Below, piece after piece: positions 15,481-22,395 of a stretch of 64,000 bases of DNA. Under the pieces are notes generated by a model. That model made no database searches and had not been told where the DNA came from. It worked only from the letters and a program-made list of their open reading frames with translations. Position numbers and translations under genes: made by a program. The stretch comes from Demequina maris (GTDB lineage: Bacteria; Actinomycetota; Actinomycetes; Actinomycetales; Demequinaceae): contig NZ_BBLX01000007.1 of NCBI RefSeq assembly GCF_000971155.1, positions 124,001-188,000 of the forward strand, read 5' to 3'. Every line of letters begins with the position of its first letter. The stretch's first letter is position 1.

Positions 15481-16186
15481 CGACGAGGCGCTGGCCGCGC
15501 TCGCTCTCGGCGAGCCGGTGGACGCCTCTGACGCCGCGCACGTCGCGTCGTGCGAGCGCTGCGCGCACGAGGTGGCGGAGCTCCGCGACCTCCAGGCGAC
15601 CCTGGTCGATGCGGGCGCTGCGGGCCCGCTCGTGGCGCCGCCGGACGGCGTGTGGGCGGCGATCGACGCGCAGGTCGCGTCGGAGGCCGAAGCGGCGCCG
15701 GGCTCGGTCGTGCCGCTGACCGCCGGTCGTCGGCCGCGGCGCGTGCGGGACGGCACCTTCGCCGGGTGGGTCGTCGGCGCGGCCGCCGCCGTCGGCGTGG
15801 TGATCGGCGGGGTCGGGGTCGCGCTCGCGCTGCGCGACGGCGGCCCCCAGCAGCAGCTGGTCGCCGAGGCGGCGCTCGCCGACCTCGCGACCGAGGCCGA
15901 CGCGGGCACCGCGCGCGTCGAGCGCCGCGACGACGGCACCGAGGTGCTGGTCGTCGACACGGCCTATGCGCCCGCCGACGACGGGTCGCTCGAGGTGTGG
16001 CTCATCGATCCGGAGGTCGTCGGCATGGTGTCGCTCGGCTTCCTCACCGGCGACCACGCGGAGTTCGAGATCCCGGCGGGCTACGACGTCGCGAGCTTCC
16101 CCATCGTCGACATCTCGGTGGAGCCCGCGGACGGCGACCCGACGCACAGCGGCGACTCGATCACGCGGGGCATCCTCGAGGGGTGA
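15467..16186 (+). CDS. RskA-type anti-sigma factor
   Basis: A 239-residue membrane anti-sigma factor for the sigma factor it overlaps. The N-terminal cytoplasmic domain carries the zinc anti-sigma motif H25-x3-C29-x2-C32 (HVASCERC). A transmembrane helix lies about residues 100-124 (GWVVGAAAAVGVVIGGVGVAL). The extracytoplasmic part is an RskA C-terminal domain with GSLEVWLIDPEVVGMVSLGFL and a final VDISVEPADGDPTHSGDSI, the glycine/serine-rich ending typical of this family. The same domain forms the C-terminus of the fusion protein at 11997. GGAGG eight bases before the ATG. Release of the sigma factor presumably follows cleavage of the membrane domain. Confidence 0.92.
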   Translation: MRHCDDEALAALALGEPVDASDAAHVASCERCAHEVAELRDLQATLVDAGAAGPLVAPPDGVWAAIDAQVASEAEAAPGSVVPLTAGRRPRRVRDGTFAGWVVGAAAAVGVVIGGVGVALALRDGGPQQQLVAEAALADLATEADAGTARVERRDDGTEVLVVDTAYAPADDGSLEVWLIDPEVVGMVSLGFLTGDHAEFEIPAGYDVASFPIVDISVEPADGDPTHSGDSITRGILEG

Positions 16187-16216
16187 CGCGGGCGGGGCCC
16201 TTAGAGCGAGCCCGCG
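16187..16216. terminator. Short hairpin between convergent genes
   Basis: CGCGGGC and GCCCGCG form a seven-base stem over a 16-base loop between the anti-sigma stop and the ktrA stop, in position to serve both strands. One copy of the 10-mer GGACGATGCG (16215-16224, complement) overlaps its right arm. Confidence 0.5.
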
Positions 16217-16234
16217 CATCGTCCCTCCGTGCGG

Positions 16235-16900
16235 CTAGGGGCGCTGCGAGAACCGCTCGAGCAGCTCGCCCTCGCCCGCGACGACGAGCAGGTCCTCGGG
16301 GCCCACGACGGTGTCCGGCGTCGCGTACTCGAACTCACGGCCGGCGCTCTTCACGCCGATGACGCGCACGCCGTACGAGCCCTGCAGGTCGAGCTTGTCG
16401 AGCGTGAAGTGGTGGGTCTCCTTGGGGGCGCGCATCTTCACGACGGTGAAGCCGTCCTCCACCTCGATGTAGTCGAGCATGTTGCCGCCGACCGAGTGCG
16501 CGATGCGGGCGCCGGCCTCGGCCTCGGGCAGGACCACGTGGTGCGCGCCGATGCGCTCGAGGATGCGCTTGTGCTCGTTGGAGGTGGCCTTGGCCCAGAT
16601 CTCCGGCACGCCGACGTCGGCCAGGTTGCCGGTGATGAGGACGGACGCCTCGAGCGAGGTGCCCACGCCGACCACCGCGGCGGCGAAGTCGGCGGCGCCG
16701 ATCTGCTCGAGCGCGCGCGGGTCCGCGCCGTCGGCCTCGACGCACGGGATGCGCTTGGACCAGCGCTCGACCACGGCGGGGTCGCGCTCGACGCCGAGGA
16801 CCTCGACGTCCATGTTGTCGAGCGTGTCCGCGATCGCGGAGCCGAACCGGCCGAGCCCGAACACCAGGACGCCGCCGCGGGACGTGTCGTTGCTAGCCAA
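16235..16900 (-). CDS. ktrA: Potassium uptake regulatory subunit, TrkA/KtrA family
   Basis: A 221-residue cytoplasmic gating protein of a potassium channel. The N-terminal RCK_N domain has the nucleotide-binding FGLGRFG motif (about residues 14-20) followed by an acidic strand end (LGVERDP), and the C-terminal RCK_C domain (about 140-221) ends with VGPEDLLVVAGEGELL. Single-copy RCK_N/RCK_C architecture fits KtrA/KtrC rather than the duplicated TrkA. The start overlaps the 3' end of the channel gene by eight bases, so the two are translationally coupled. Confidence 0.93.
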   Translation of the reverse strand: MASNDTSRGGVLVFGLGRFGSAIADTLDNMDVEVLGVERDPAVVERWSKRIPCVEADGADPRALEQIGAADFAAAVVGVGTSLEASVLITGNLADVGVPEIWAKATSNEHKRILERIGAHHVVLPEAEAGARIAHSVGGNMLDYIEVEDGFTVVKMRAPKETHHFTLDKLDLQGSYGVRVIGVKSAGREFEYATPDTVVGPEDLLVVAGEGELLERFSQRP

Positions 16901-18266
16901 TGAGGGGCCTTTCTGACGGGTACCGGATCACCCGGCGCTGGCGGTTGAGCATGAGGGCCGAGGCCAGCGTGAGCGAGCCCACGCGGCCCAGGTACATCGT
17001 GATGATCAAGGTCATCTTCGCATCGGAGTCGATCTCGCCTGTGATGCCCGTCGACAGCCCGCAGGTCGCGTAGGCGGACACGACCTCGTACAGGGAGCGG
17101 TCCAGCGGGATGTCCGTCTGCCACATGAAGACGCCCGTGGTCACGATGACGACGAAGAGGCCCATGAGCGTGATGGACACCGCGATGCGCAGGACCTCGG
17201 TGCCGATGCGCTTGCCGAAGGCCTCGATGTCGCGGCGGCCGCGCGCCTCCGCCCACGCGGCGAGCACCAACACGGCGAGCGTCGTGACGCGGATGCCGCC
17301 CGCGGTCGATCCGGAGCCGCCGCCGATGAACATCAGCACGTCCTCGAGCAGCCAGGTCTGCTCGCGCGCGAGTCCGATGTCGAAGGACGCGAAGCCGCCG
17401 GAGCGCTGGTTGATCGACTGGAAGAACACGTTGCCGATGGTCTTGCCGGCGCTGTGGTCGCCGAGCGTGAGCGGGTTGGTCCACTCGAACAGGGCGAGGA
17501 AGGACGCGGAGATGAACGCGAGCACGGTGACCGTGACCAGCGTGAGCTTGGTGTGGAGCGACCACTTCCGCGGGGACCGCCACTGCCGGATCATGTTGAG
17601 GTACACCGGGTAGCCGAGCCCGCCGATGAAGACGCCGAGGCCGATCGGCACGAGCATCCACAGGTCGCCCGCGTACGGGTAGAGGCCCGCGGGGTCGGGG
17701 GTGAAGCCCGCGTTGTTGAAGGCCGAGACGCCGTAGAACAGCGAGTAGCCGAACGACTTCGCCCAGCCGTAGTCCAGCGTGAGGAAGCGCGGGATGAGGA
17801 TCGCGGCGATGGTCAGCTCGACCGTGGTGGACACGATGACGACGGTGCGCAGCAGGGAGCCGAGGTCGCCCAGGCCGGCGGCGCGCGACTCGCCCGCGGC
17901 GAGGATGCGCTGGGTGAGGCCGATGCGGCGCGACACCGCGAGGCCCGCGAGCGAGGCGAGGGTCATGATCCCGAGGCCGCCGACCTTGATCGCGAGGCCG
18001 ATGATCGCGAGGCCCCACGGCGACCAGTAGGTGCCGGTGTCGACCGTGACCAGGCCGGTGACGCAGACCGCGGAGGTCGACGTGAAGAGCGCGTCGATGA
18101 ACGGCGCGCGCTCTCCGGACGAGGTCGCCGCGGGCAGCGACAGCAGGCCCGTGAACAGCAGGATGGTGATGGCGAAGGCGCCGAGGGTGAGACGGGCCGG
18201 CGACTCGAGTGCGACGCGGTCGAACCACTCTCCGAACGCGTCGCGAGCCGTGCGCAGGCTGGCCAT
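16893..18266 (-). CDS. ktrB: Potassium uptake channel subunit, TrkH/KtrB family
   Basis: A 457-residue membrane channel with four M-P-M repeats. The four selectivity-filter loops are recognisable by their glycine: AVCVTGLV, AFNNAGFT, QRSGGFAS and YATCGLST. Strongly hydrophobic throughout. I chose the ATG at 18266 because GAGGAG stands a few bases upstream; an in-frame GTG 12 bases earlier lacks a site. With KtrA it forms a potassium (possibly sodium-dependent) uptake system. It is divergent from the BldC-like gene. Confidence 0.94.
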   Translation of the reverse strand: MASLRTARDAFGEWFDRVALESPARLTLGAFAITILLFTGLLSLPAATSSGERAPFIDALFTSTSAVCVTGLVTVDTGTYWSPWGLAIIGLAIKVGGLGIMTLASLAGLAVSRRIGLTQRILAAGESRAAGLGDLGSLLRTVVIVSTTVELTIAAILIPRFLTLDYGWAKSFGYSLFYGVSAFNNAGFTPDPAGLYPYAGDLWMLVPIGLGVFIGGLGYPVYLNMIRQWRSPRKWSLHTKLTLVTVTVLAFISASFLALFEWTNPLTLGDHSAGKTIGNVFFQSINQRSGGFASFDIGLAREQTWLLEDVLMFIGGGSGSTAGGIRVTTLAVLVLAAWAEARGRRDIEAFGKRIGTEVLRIAVSITLMGLFVVIVTTGVFMWQTDIPLDRSLYEVVSAYATCGLSTGITGEIDSDAKMTLIITMYLGRVGSLTLASALMLNRQRRVIRYPSERPLIG

Positions 18267-18356
18267 CGATCTCCTCACCGCGGGACCTGTTCGCCCTGCT
18301 TGATGCCCCGCGCGCGAGCCTATCCCTCACCCCCATCATCGGCATGTTCCCCACAC

Positions 18357-18385
18357 TTCACAACCGTCACTTCAGCCCCTACAGT
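18357..18385 (+). promoter_or_regulatory. Sigma-70-type promoter of the bldC-like gene
   Basis: TTCACA (18357-18362), a 17-base spacer and TACAGT (18380-18385) make one of the best vegetative promoters in the window. Transcription would start near 18392, leaving a leader of about 50 bases before the ATG at 18441. Confidence 0.7.
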
Positions 18386-18440
18386 TGAAGAAGCATCCGG
18401 CCGATATACGCGCCAGATGCTACGAGAGGGACGAGACAAC

Positions 18441-18674
18441 ATGGCCGAATCGCCGCGCACCACCTTCCTTACCGTTGCCGAGGTGGCAGAGATGGTGAGG
18501 GTGTCGCGCATGACGGTGTACCGCTGGGTGCACTCGGGCGAGCTGCCCGCCGTGCGGTTCGGACGGTCGTTCCGCGTCCCGCAGCAGGCGGTCGAGCAGT
18601 TCATGGAGCAGGCCGCCCTCGCCGGGGGCTATGTCGTCGAAGATGACGACAAGGGCACCGGCACGGTAGGCTAG
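18441..18674 (+). CDS. BldC-like MerR-type DNA-binding protein
   Basis: A 77-residue protein consisting almost only of an excisionase/MerR-type winged helix-turn-helix (residues about 8-60): FLTVAEVAEMVRVSRMTVYRWVH followed by LPAVRFGRSFRVP. This matches BldC, the small developmental regulator of Streptomyces that binds DNA as head-to-tail multimers, and its widespread actinobacterial orthologues. The C-terminal tail is short and acidic. It is followed by two hairpins and then the bS22 gene, a gene order seen in many actinobacteria. Confidence 0.85.
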   Translation: MAESPRTTFLTVAEVAEMVRVSRMTVYRWVHSGELPAVRFGRSFRVPQQAVEQFMEQAALAGGYVVEDDDKGTGTVG

Positions 18675-18687
18675 GTCCTTGTCTGTC

Positions 18688-18709
18688 GCGTCCAGCGCGG
18701 CCTGGACGC
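18688..18709 (+). terminator. Hairpin downstream of bldC-like gene
   Basis: GCGTCCAG and CTGGACGC form a perfect eight-base stem with a six-base loop, 13 bases past the stop. No U-tract. Confidence 0.6.
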
Positions 18710-18710
18710 C

Positions 18711-18728
18711 GGCGTGCTACGGCACGCC
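18711..18728 (+). terminator. Second, adjacent hairpin before bS22
   Basis: GGCGTGC and GCACGCC form a seven-base stem with a tetraloop TACG, starting one base after the first hairpin. It may be a second terminator; the TAGTGT box at 18736-18741 just after it could be the -10 of the bS22 gene. Confidence 0.45.
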
Positions 18729-18761
18729 TCGCACTTAGTGTCAAAGAACGAGGTAGGTTCC

Positions 18762-18860
18762 GTGGGTTCCATCATCAAGAAGCGCCGCAAGCGTATGTCG
18801 AAGAAGAAGCACCGCAAGCTGCTTCGCAAGACGCGCCACCAGCGCCGCAACAAGAAGTAA
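18762..18860 (+). CDS. 30S ribosomal protein bS22 (AURKAIP1/COX24-domain peptide)
   Basis: A 32-residue, extremely basic peptide too short for most gene finders. It begins GSIIKKRRKRMSKKKHRKLL and ends RHQRRNKK, closely matching the small actinobacterial ribosomal protein bS22 seen in mycobacterial ribosome structures and the AURKAIP1/COX24 domain of mitochondrial mS38. GTG start, as in relatives, with GAGG about ten bases upstream. It lies behind the bldC-like gene and ends in a classic terminator. Confidence 0.93.
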   Translation: MGSIIKKRRKRMSKKKHRKLLRKTRHQRRNKK

Positions 18861-18876
18861 GCGCACCGCGCTTCTC

Positions 18877-18911
18877 ACGCCCGCCACGCCATCCGGCGCG
18901 GCGGGCGTTTT
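18877..18911 (+). terminator. Rho-independent terminator after bS22
   Basis: ACGCCCGCC pairs with GGCGGGCGT, with further pairs toward the loop, and is followed by a TTTT tract. It is the only terminator in the window with a clear U-run. Confidence 0.85.
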
Positions 18912-18947
18912 GCTGTCCCCGCGCATCGTCCCGCCGCGCGCGCCGTG

Positions 18948-19028
18948 CACAAGTCACACCTCTGACGCCCGGTGTGCGCGGATCCCCGTTCAGCACCGGC
19001 GCACCCGGCGCGAGAGGTGTGACTTGTG
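18948..19028. repeat. Long inverted repeat with 16-base perfect arms
   Basis: CACAAGTCACACCTCT (18948-18963) and its exact complement (19013-19028) enclose 49 bases that contain a nested CCGGTG/CACCGG pair. It lies between the bS22 terminator and the convergent HAD gene. The arms are far less G+C-rich than their surroundings. A second inverted repeat with unrelated arms follows. Confidence 0.7.
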
Positions 19029-19050
19029 GTGGCGGGGCTGCGGGCTGACG

Positions 19051-19127
19051 CAACCGGCGTACATGCGCGGTCTCGGTCCGCGCCACCAGGGACGATGCGG
19101 GTCGCGCCGGCTCCCGTACGCCGGTTG
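19051..19127. repeat. Second inverted repeat with 12-base perfect arms
   Basis: CAACCGGCGTAC (19051-19062) and GTACGCCGGTTG (19116-19127) enclose 53 bases holding one copy of the 10-mer GGACGATGCG (19090-19099). Another copy lies at 19171-19180 and one before the first inverted repeat (18922-18931). The rest of 18912-19184 shows no coding potential I would trust. Confidence 0.65.
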
Positions 19128-19184
19128 GTGCAGGGGTGGCCGGCGGCGCCGTGCGCAGTGCGCGGGCGCGGGACGATGCGCCGG

Positions 19185-20027
19185 CTAGAGCTCGCGCGCC
19201 GCCTCGGCGTGGTCGCGCTTGGGCTTGCCGAGGACCGTCCGCAGCGCGGCCTTGATGCCGCGCGTCACCTGGATGGTCACCCACGCGGCGCCGGTGACCG
19301 ACGACTTCACGATGCCGCGGCGGCCGCTCTTGCGGCGCTTGCGGAACTCGCGGACCTGCCAGCCCCGCTCCTTGGCGACGCGGCGCATGCGCGGGTCCGG
19401 GTTGATGGTGCACGGGTGGCCGACCACCTCGAGCATCGCCGCATCGTTGACCGAGTCGCCGTACGCGTGGGACGCGGCGAGGTCGATGCCGCGCTCGGCC
19501 GCGAGCTCCCGCACGGCGCTTGCCTTGGCCGGACCGTGCAGGAAGTCGCTCTCGAGACGCCCGGTGTAGTGGCCGTCGCGGTGCTCCGCCACGGTGCCGA
19601 GCGCCCCGGTCGCGCCGATGCGCCGCGCGATGAGGCGCCCGATCTCGACCGGCGACGCGGTGACGAACCACACCTCGTCGCCGCGCTCGAGGTGCTCGTC
19701 GATGATCGCCTTGGTGCCCGGGTAGACGCGGCTGGCGAGCAGCTCGTCGTAGACCTCCTCGGCGACGGCGGTCATCTCCGCGACCGACCACCCCCGGATG
19801 ATCCCGAGCCCGTGCTCACGGATCCGGTCCATCTGGTCCTTCGTCTCGCCGAAGAGCACGTAGGTGGCCTGCTCGTAGCCGAGCATGACGATGTCGCGGA
19901 GGTTGAAGTAGTCGCGCTGCCACAGGCCCCGTGCGATGTGGAACGAGCTCGCGCCGCGGATCACCGTGTTATCGACGTCGAAGAACGCGGCGACCCGTGG
20001 GGTGGCGTGCTCGGCGTCCGTGGTCAC
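19185..20027 (-). CDS. HAD-IB family phosphatase (SerB-like)
   Basis: A 280-residue haloacid-dehalogenase-superfamily hydrolase. The nucleophile motif is FFDVDNTVIRG with Asp17 and Asp19; motif II is FVTASP; motif III/IV lies in SHAYGDSVNDAAMLEVVGHP. This HAD-IB type resembles phosphoserine phosphatase and CicA-like enzymes. The C-terminus is a basic tail with a hydrophobic stretch (about 245-265), which suggests membrane association. The exact substrate cannot be read from sequence. GTG start six bases after a TACAGT box, fitting a leaderless message. Confidence 0.88.
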   Translation of the reverse strand: MTTDAEHATPRVAAFFDVDNTVIRGASSFHIARGLWQRDYFNLRDIVMLGYEQATYVLFGETKDQMDRIREHGLGIIRGWSVAEMTAVAEEVYDELLASRVYPGTKAIIDEHLERGDEVWFVTASPVEIGRLIARRIGATGALGTVAEHRDGHYTGRLESDFLHGPAKASAVRELAAERGIDLAASHAYGDSVNDAAMLEVVGHPCTINPDPRMRRVAKERGWQVREFRKRRKSGRRGIVKSSVTGAAWVTIQVTRGIKAALRTVLGKPKRDHAEAAREL

Positions 20028-20039
20028 CGCTCAACTGTA
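20028..20039 (-). promoter_or_regulatory. Leaderless-type promoter of the HAD phosphatase gene
   Basis: TACAGT (20039-20034, minus strand) ends six bases before the GTG start codon; no Shine-Dalgarno is present. Confidence 0.6.
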
Positions 20040-20123
20040 CCGATGTGCGCAACCGCCGCCCGAGAGCCGCCCTGTACCCCCACCCGGATCCTGCCCAGCC
20101 TCGGAGGCCTCCGCGCCCGCGCC

Positions 20124-20135
20124 TATCCTGGGGTC
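20124..20135 (+). promoter_or_regulatory. Leaderless-type promoter of the glutaredoxin-like gene
   Basis: TATCCT (20124-20129) ends six bases before the ATG at 20136. It is divergent from the HAD promoter 84 bases away. Confidence 0.6.
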
Positions 20136-20372
20136 ATGCCAGCCCGCGTCATGCTCTACACCCGTGTCGGCTGCCACCTGTGCGAGGACGCCCGCGACGT
20201 GGTCTCCGCCACCTGCGCCGCCCTCGAGCAGGACTGGGAGGAGGTCGACATCGACACCGACCCGGAGCTGCGCGCACGCTACGGCGACGAGATCCCGGTC
20301 GCGACCGTGGACGGCGAGACGGTGGGCTTCTGGCACATCGACCCCGAGAGGCTGCGCCGGGCCCTCGCGTAG
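20136..20372 (+). CDS. Glutaredoxin-like (DUF836) thiol protein
   Basis: A 78-residue thioredoxin-fold protein. The redox motif is C13-H-L-C16 in TRVGCHLCEDA, followed by the strand WEEVDIDTDPEL and the cis-Pro region IPVATVDG. The small size and GCHLC motif fit the glutaredoxin-like DUF836 family. It heads a run of genes for cytochrome c maturation, so a role in thiol handling is plausible, but no direct link is shown. A hairpin follows the stop. Confidence 0.85.
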   Translation: MPARVMLYTRVGCHLCEDARDVVSATCAALEQDWEEVDIDTDPELRARYGDEIPVATVDGETVGFWHIDPERLRRALA

Positions 20373-20374
20373 CC

Positions 20375-20400
20375 GTGCGGCGGCCGAGCGACGGCCGCAC
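20375..20400 (+). terminator. Hairpin after the glutaredoxin-like gene
   Basis: GTGCGGC and GCCGCAC form a seven-base stem over a 12-base loop, directly after the stop. The phrase CGACGGCCGC occurs inside it and again at 20411-20420. No U-tract. Confidence 0.4.
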
Positions 20401-20459
20401 CAGGGCCGCGCGACGGCCGCGTGACCGAGCCCTCGCGTAACCGGGTGACAATAGGACCC

Positions 20460-21077
20460 ATGTCCCGCGTGCACGTCCTTCGCCACGGCCATGTCCACAA
20501 CCCCGACGGGGTGCTGTACGGCCGCCTCCCCGAGTTCCGCCTGTCGGACACCGGCGAGCGCATGGCGCAGGCGGTCGCGGATCACCTCGTGAGCTCCGGC
20601 GCGAAGGTCGGCCGGGTGGTCGCCTCGCCGCTGCTGCGCGCTCAGCAGACCGCCGCGCCCGTCGCCGCGGCGTTCGGCGTCGACATCGTCACGGACGAGC
20701 GCATCATCGAGGCCGACAACGCCTTCGCCGGCGGTCCCACGCCCACGCCGCTCGCGCTCGCGCACCCCCGCAACTGGTGGCTGCTGCGCAACCCGTTCCG
20801 CCCGTCGTGGGGCGAGCCCTACAAGGAGCAGGCCGCGCGCATGCACGCCGCGATCGTCGACGCGGCCGCCGCCAACCCCGGCTCCGAGACCGTCATGGTG
20901 AGCCACCAGCTCCCGATCTGGGTCGCCCGCTGCGCCGCGCAGGGCCGCTCGTTCGTCCACGACCCGCGTTCGCGGGAGTGCGCGCTCGCGTCGCTCACGA
21001 GCTTCGACGTCGACGGCGACGCGGTGGTGTTCGCGGGCTACAGCGCGCCCGCCGCGCACATCGAGGCCCCCAAGTGA
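20460..21077 (+). CDS. Histidine phosphatase family protein
   Basis: A 205-residue phosphoglycerate-mutase-like phosphatase. The phosphohistidine motif is LRHGHVHNP (residues about 6-14), the second arginine lies in SPLLRAQQTA, and the second catalytic histidine in VMVSHQLPI. Substrate unknown. In many actinobacteria this gene precedes the resB/ccsA cytochrome c genes, as here; the reason is not established. A weak -10 (GACAAT, 20447-20452) lies seven bases before the ATG. The stop overlaps the next start (GTGA). Confidence 0.88.
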   Translation: MSRVHVLRHGHVHNPDGVLYGRLPEFRLSDTGERMAQAVADHLVSSGAKVGRVVASPLLRAQQTAAPVAAAFGVDIVTDERIIEADNAFAGGPTPTPLALAHPRNWWLLRNPFRPSWGEPYKEQAARMHAAIVDAAAANPGSETVMVSHQLPIWVARCAAQGRSFVHDPRSRECALASLTSFDVDGDAVVFAGYSAPAAHIEAPK

Positions 21078-21634
21078 GGCCCGCCGCCCGCATCGCGATC
21101 CTCGTCGCGATCGTCGTCGCCATCGTCCTGACGGTCGTCGGCTGCGCGCCCGGCGACGCCACCCAGTCGCCCGGCTACGTCTCGGGCGACGGCACGGTCA
21201 CCGTGTTCGACGACGGCGCCGAGGTCGCGCTCGCGGGCACCTCGTTCGCGGGCGACGCGGTCGACATCGCGGACTACCGCGGCGAGGTCGTGCTCATCAA
21301 CGTCTGGTACGCCTCGTGCCCGCCGTGCCGCGCCGAGGCGCCCGACATCGCGGAGCTCGACGCGCGCGACGACGTCCAGGTGATCGGCGTCAACGGACGG
21401 GACGATGCGCCCACGGTCGAGGCCTTCGACCGCACCTTCGGCATCGAGTACCCGTCGATCGACGATGCGGACGGCGCCGCCACCGCGACCCTGCAGGGCA
21501 TCGTCGCGATGAACGCCGTGCCCACGACCCTCGTGGTCGACCCCGACGGCGTGCTCTACGCGCGCATCATCGGCACCGCGGACCCGTCGACGCTCCGCTC
21601 GCTGGTGGACGAGGCCGCCGGGGCGGCCGCGTGA
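21074..21634 (+). CDS. TlpA/ResA-like thiol-disulfide lipoprotein
   Basis: An extracytoplasmic membrane-tethered thioredoxin of 186 residues that keeps apocytochrome c cysteines reduced for haem attachment. A signal peptide with lipobox LTVVGC precedes a thioredoxin/redoxin fold with the active site C82-P-P-C85 (WYASCPPCRAE) and cis-Pro region AVPTTLVVDPDG. Start GTG overlaps the previous stop; the downstream ccdA start overlaps its own stop, so a coupled operon is clear. Reductant would come from CcdA. Confidence 0.92.
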   Translation: MRPAARIAILVAIVVAIVLTVVGCAPGDATQSPGYVSGDGTVTVFDDGAEVALAGTSFAGDAVDIADYRGEVVLINVWYASCPPCRAEAPDIAELDARDDVQVIGVNGRDDAPTVEAFDRTFGIEYPSIDDADGAATATLQGIVAMNAVPTTLVVDPDGVLYARIIGTADPSTLRSLVDEAAGAAA

Positions 21635-22395
21635 CGGCCCTCGCCGCGGACGTGTCCTTCGCCGGCGTCGCGCTCTCGGGCTCGATGCTGCTGGCGGTGC
21701 CCGTCGCGGTCCTCGCCGGCCTGGTGAGCTTCGCGTCGCCGTGCGTCGTGCCCCTGGTGCCCGGCTACCTCGGCTACGTCTCGGGGATGGCCGGCGCGGG
21801 CGGCACCGGCAAGGCCTCCAAGCCCAGGCTGGTGATCGGGGCGCTGCTGTTCGTGCTCGGCTTCTCCGCGGTGTTCATCACGTTCGGCTTCCTCGCCTCG
21901 TCGCTGGGCGCCGTGCTCGCGCCGTACCTCACGCTCATCACCCGCCTCCTCGGCGTGGTGATCATCCTGCTCGGCTTCGCCTTCATGGGCGCGCTGCCGT
22001 TCCTGCAGACGGAGAAGCGCCTCCACGTCAGCCCCACCGCCGGCCTCGCCGGCGCCCCCGTGCTCGGCGTCGCGTTCGGCCTCGGCTGGACCCCGTGCAT
22101 CGGCCCCACCCTCGCGGCCGTCTACACGCTCGGGCTGTCCGAGGCGACCCAGGGCCGCGGCGTCGCGCTCGCGGTCGCGTACTGCGTGGGCCTGGGCCTG
22201 CCGTTCGTGCTGCTCGCGGTCCTGTTCGAGCGCTCCGGCAAGGTGCTCGGCTGGCTGCGCCGCCACCGGCTCGCGCTCATGCGGGTGGGCGGCGCGCTGC
22301 TCATCGTCCTGGGCGTGCTGCTCGTCACGGGGCTGTGGGACAGCCTCACCGCGCAGCTCCAGGGGTGGATCGACTCGTTCTGGGTGGCCGTCTGA
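21631..22395 (+). CDS. ccdA: Cytochrome c biogenesis protein CcdA
   Basis: A 254-residue membrane protein with six or so helices that passes electrons from cytoplasmic thioredoxin to the extracytoplasmic TlpA/ResA-like protein. The two conserved cysteines are in FASPCVVPLVPGY (helix 1) and GLGWTPCIGPTL (helix 4), the family hallmarks. GTG start overlapping the tlpA-like stop (GTGA); its own stop overlaps the resB start (TGATG). Part of the system II cytochrome c maturation operon. Confidence 0.95.
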   Translation: MTALAADVSFAGVALSGSMLLAVPVAVLAGLVSFASPCVVPLVPGYLGYVSGMAGAGGTGKASKPRLVIGALLFVLGFSAVFITFGFLASSLGAVLAPYLTLITRLLGVVIILLGFAFMGALPFLQTEKRLHVSPTAGLAGAPVLGVAFGLGWTPCIGPTLAAVYTLGLSEATQGRGVALAVAYCVGLGLPFVLLAVLFERSGKVLGWLRRHRLALMRVGGALLIVLGVLLVTGLWDSLTAQLQGWIDSFWVAV

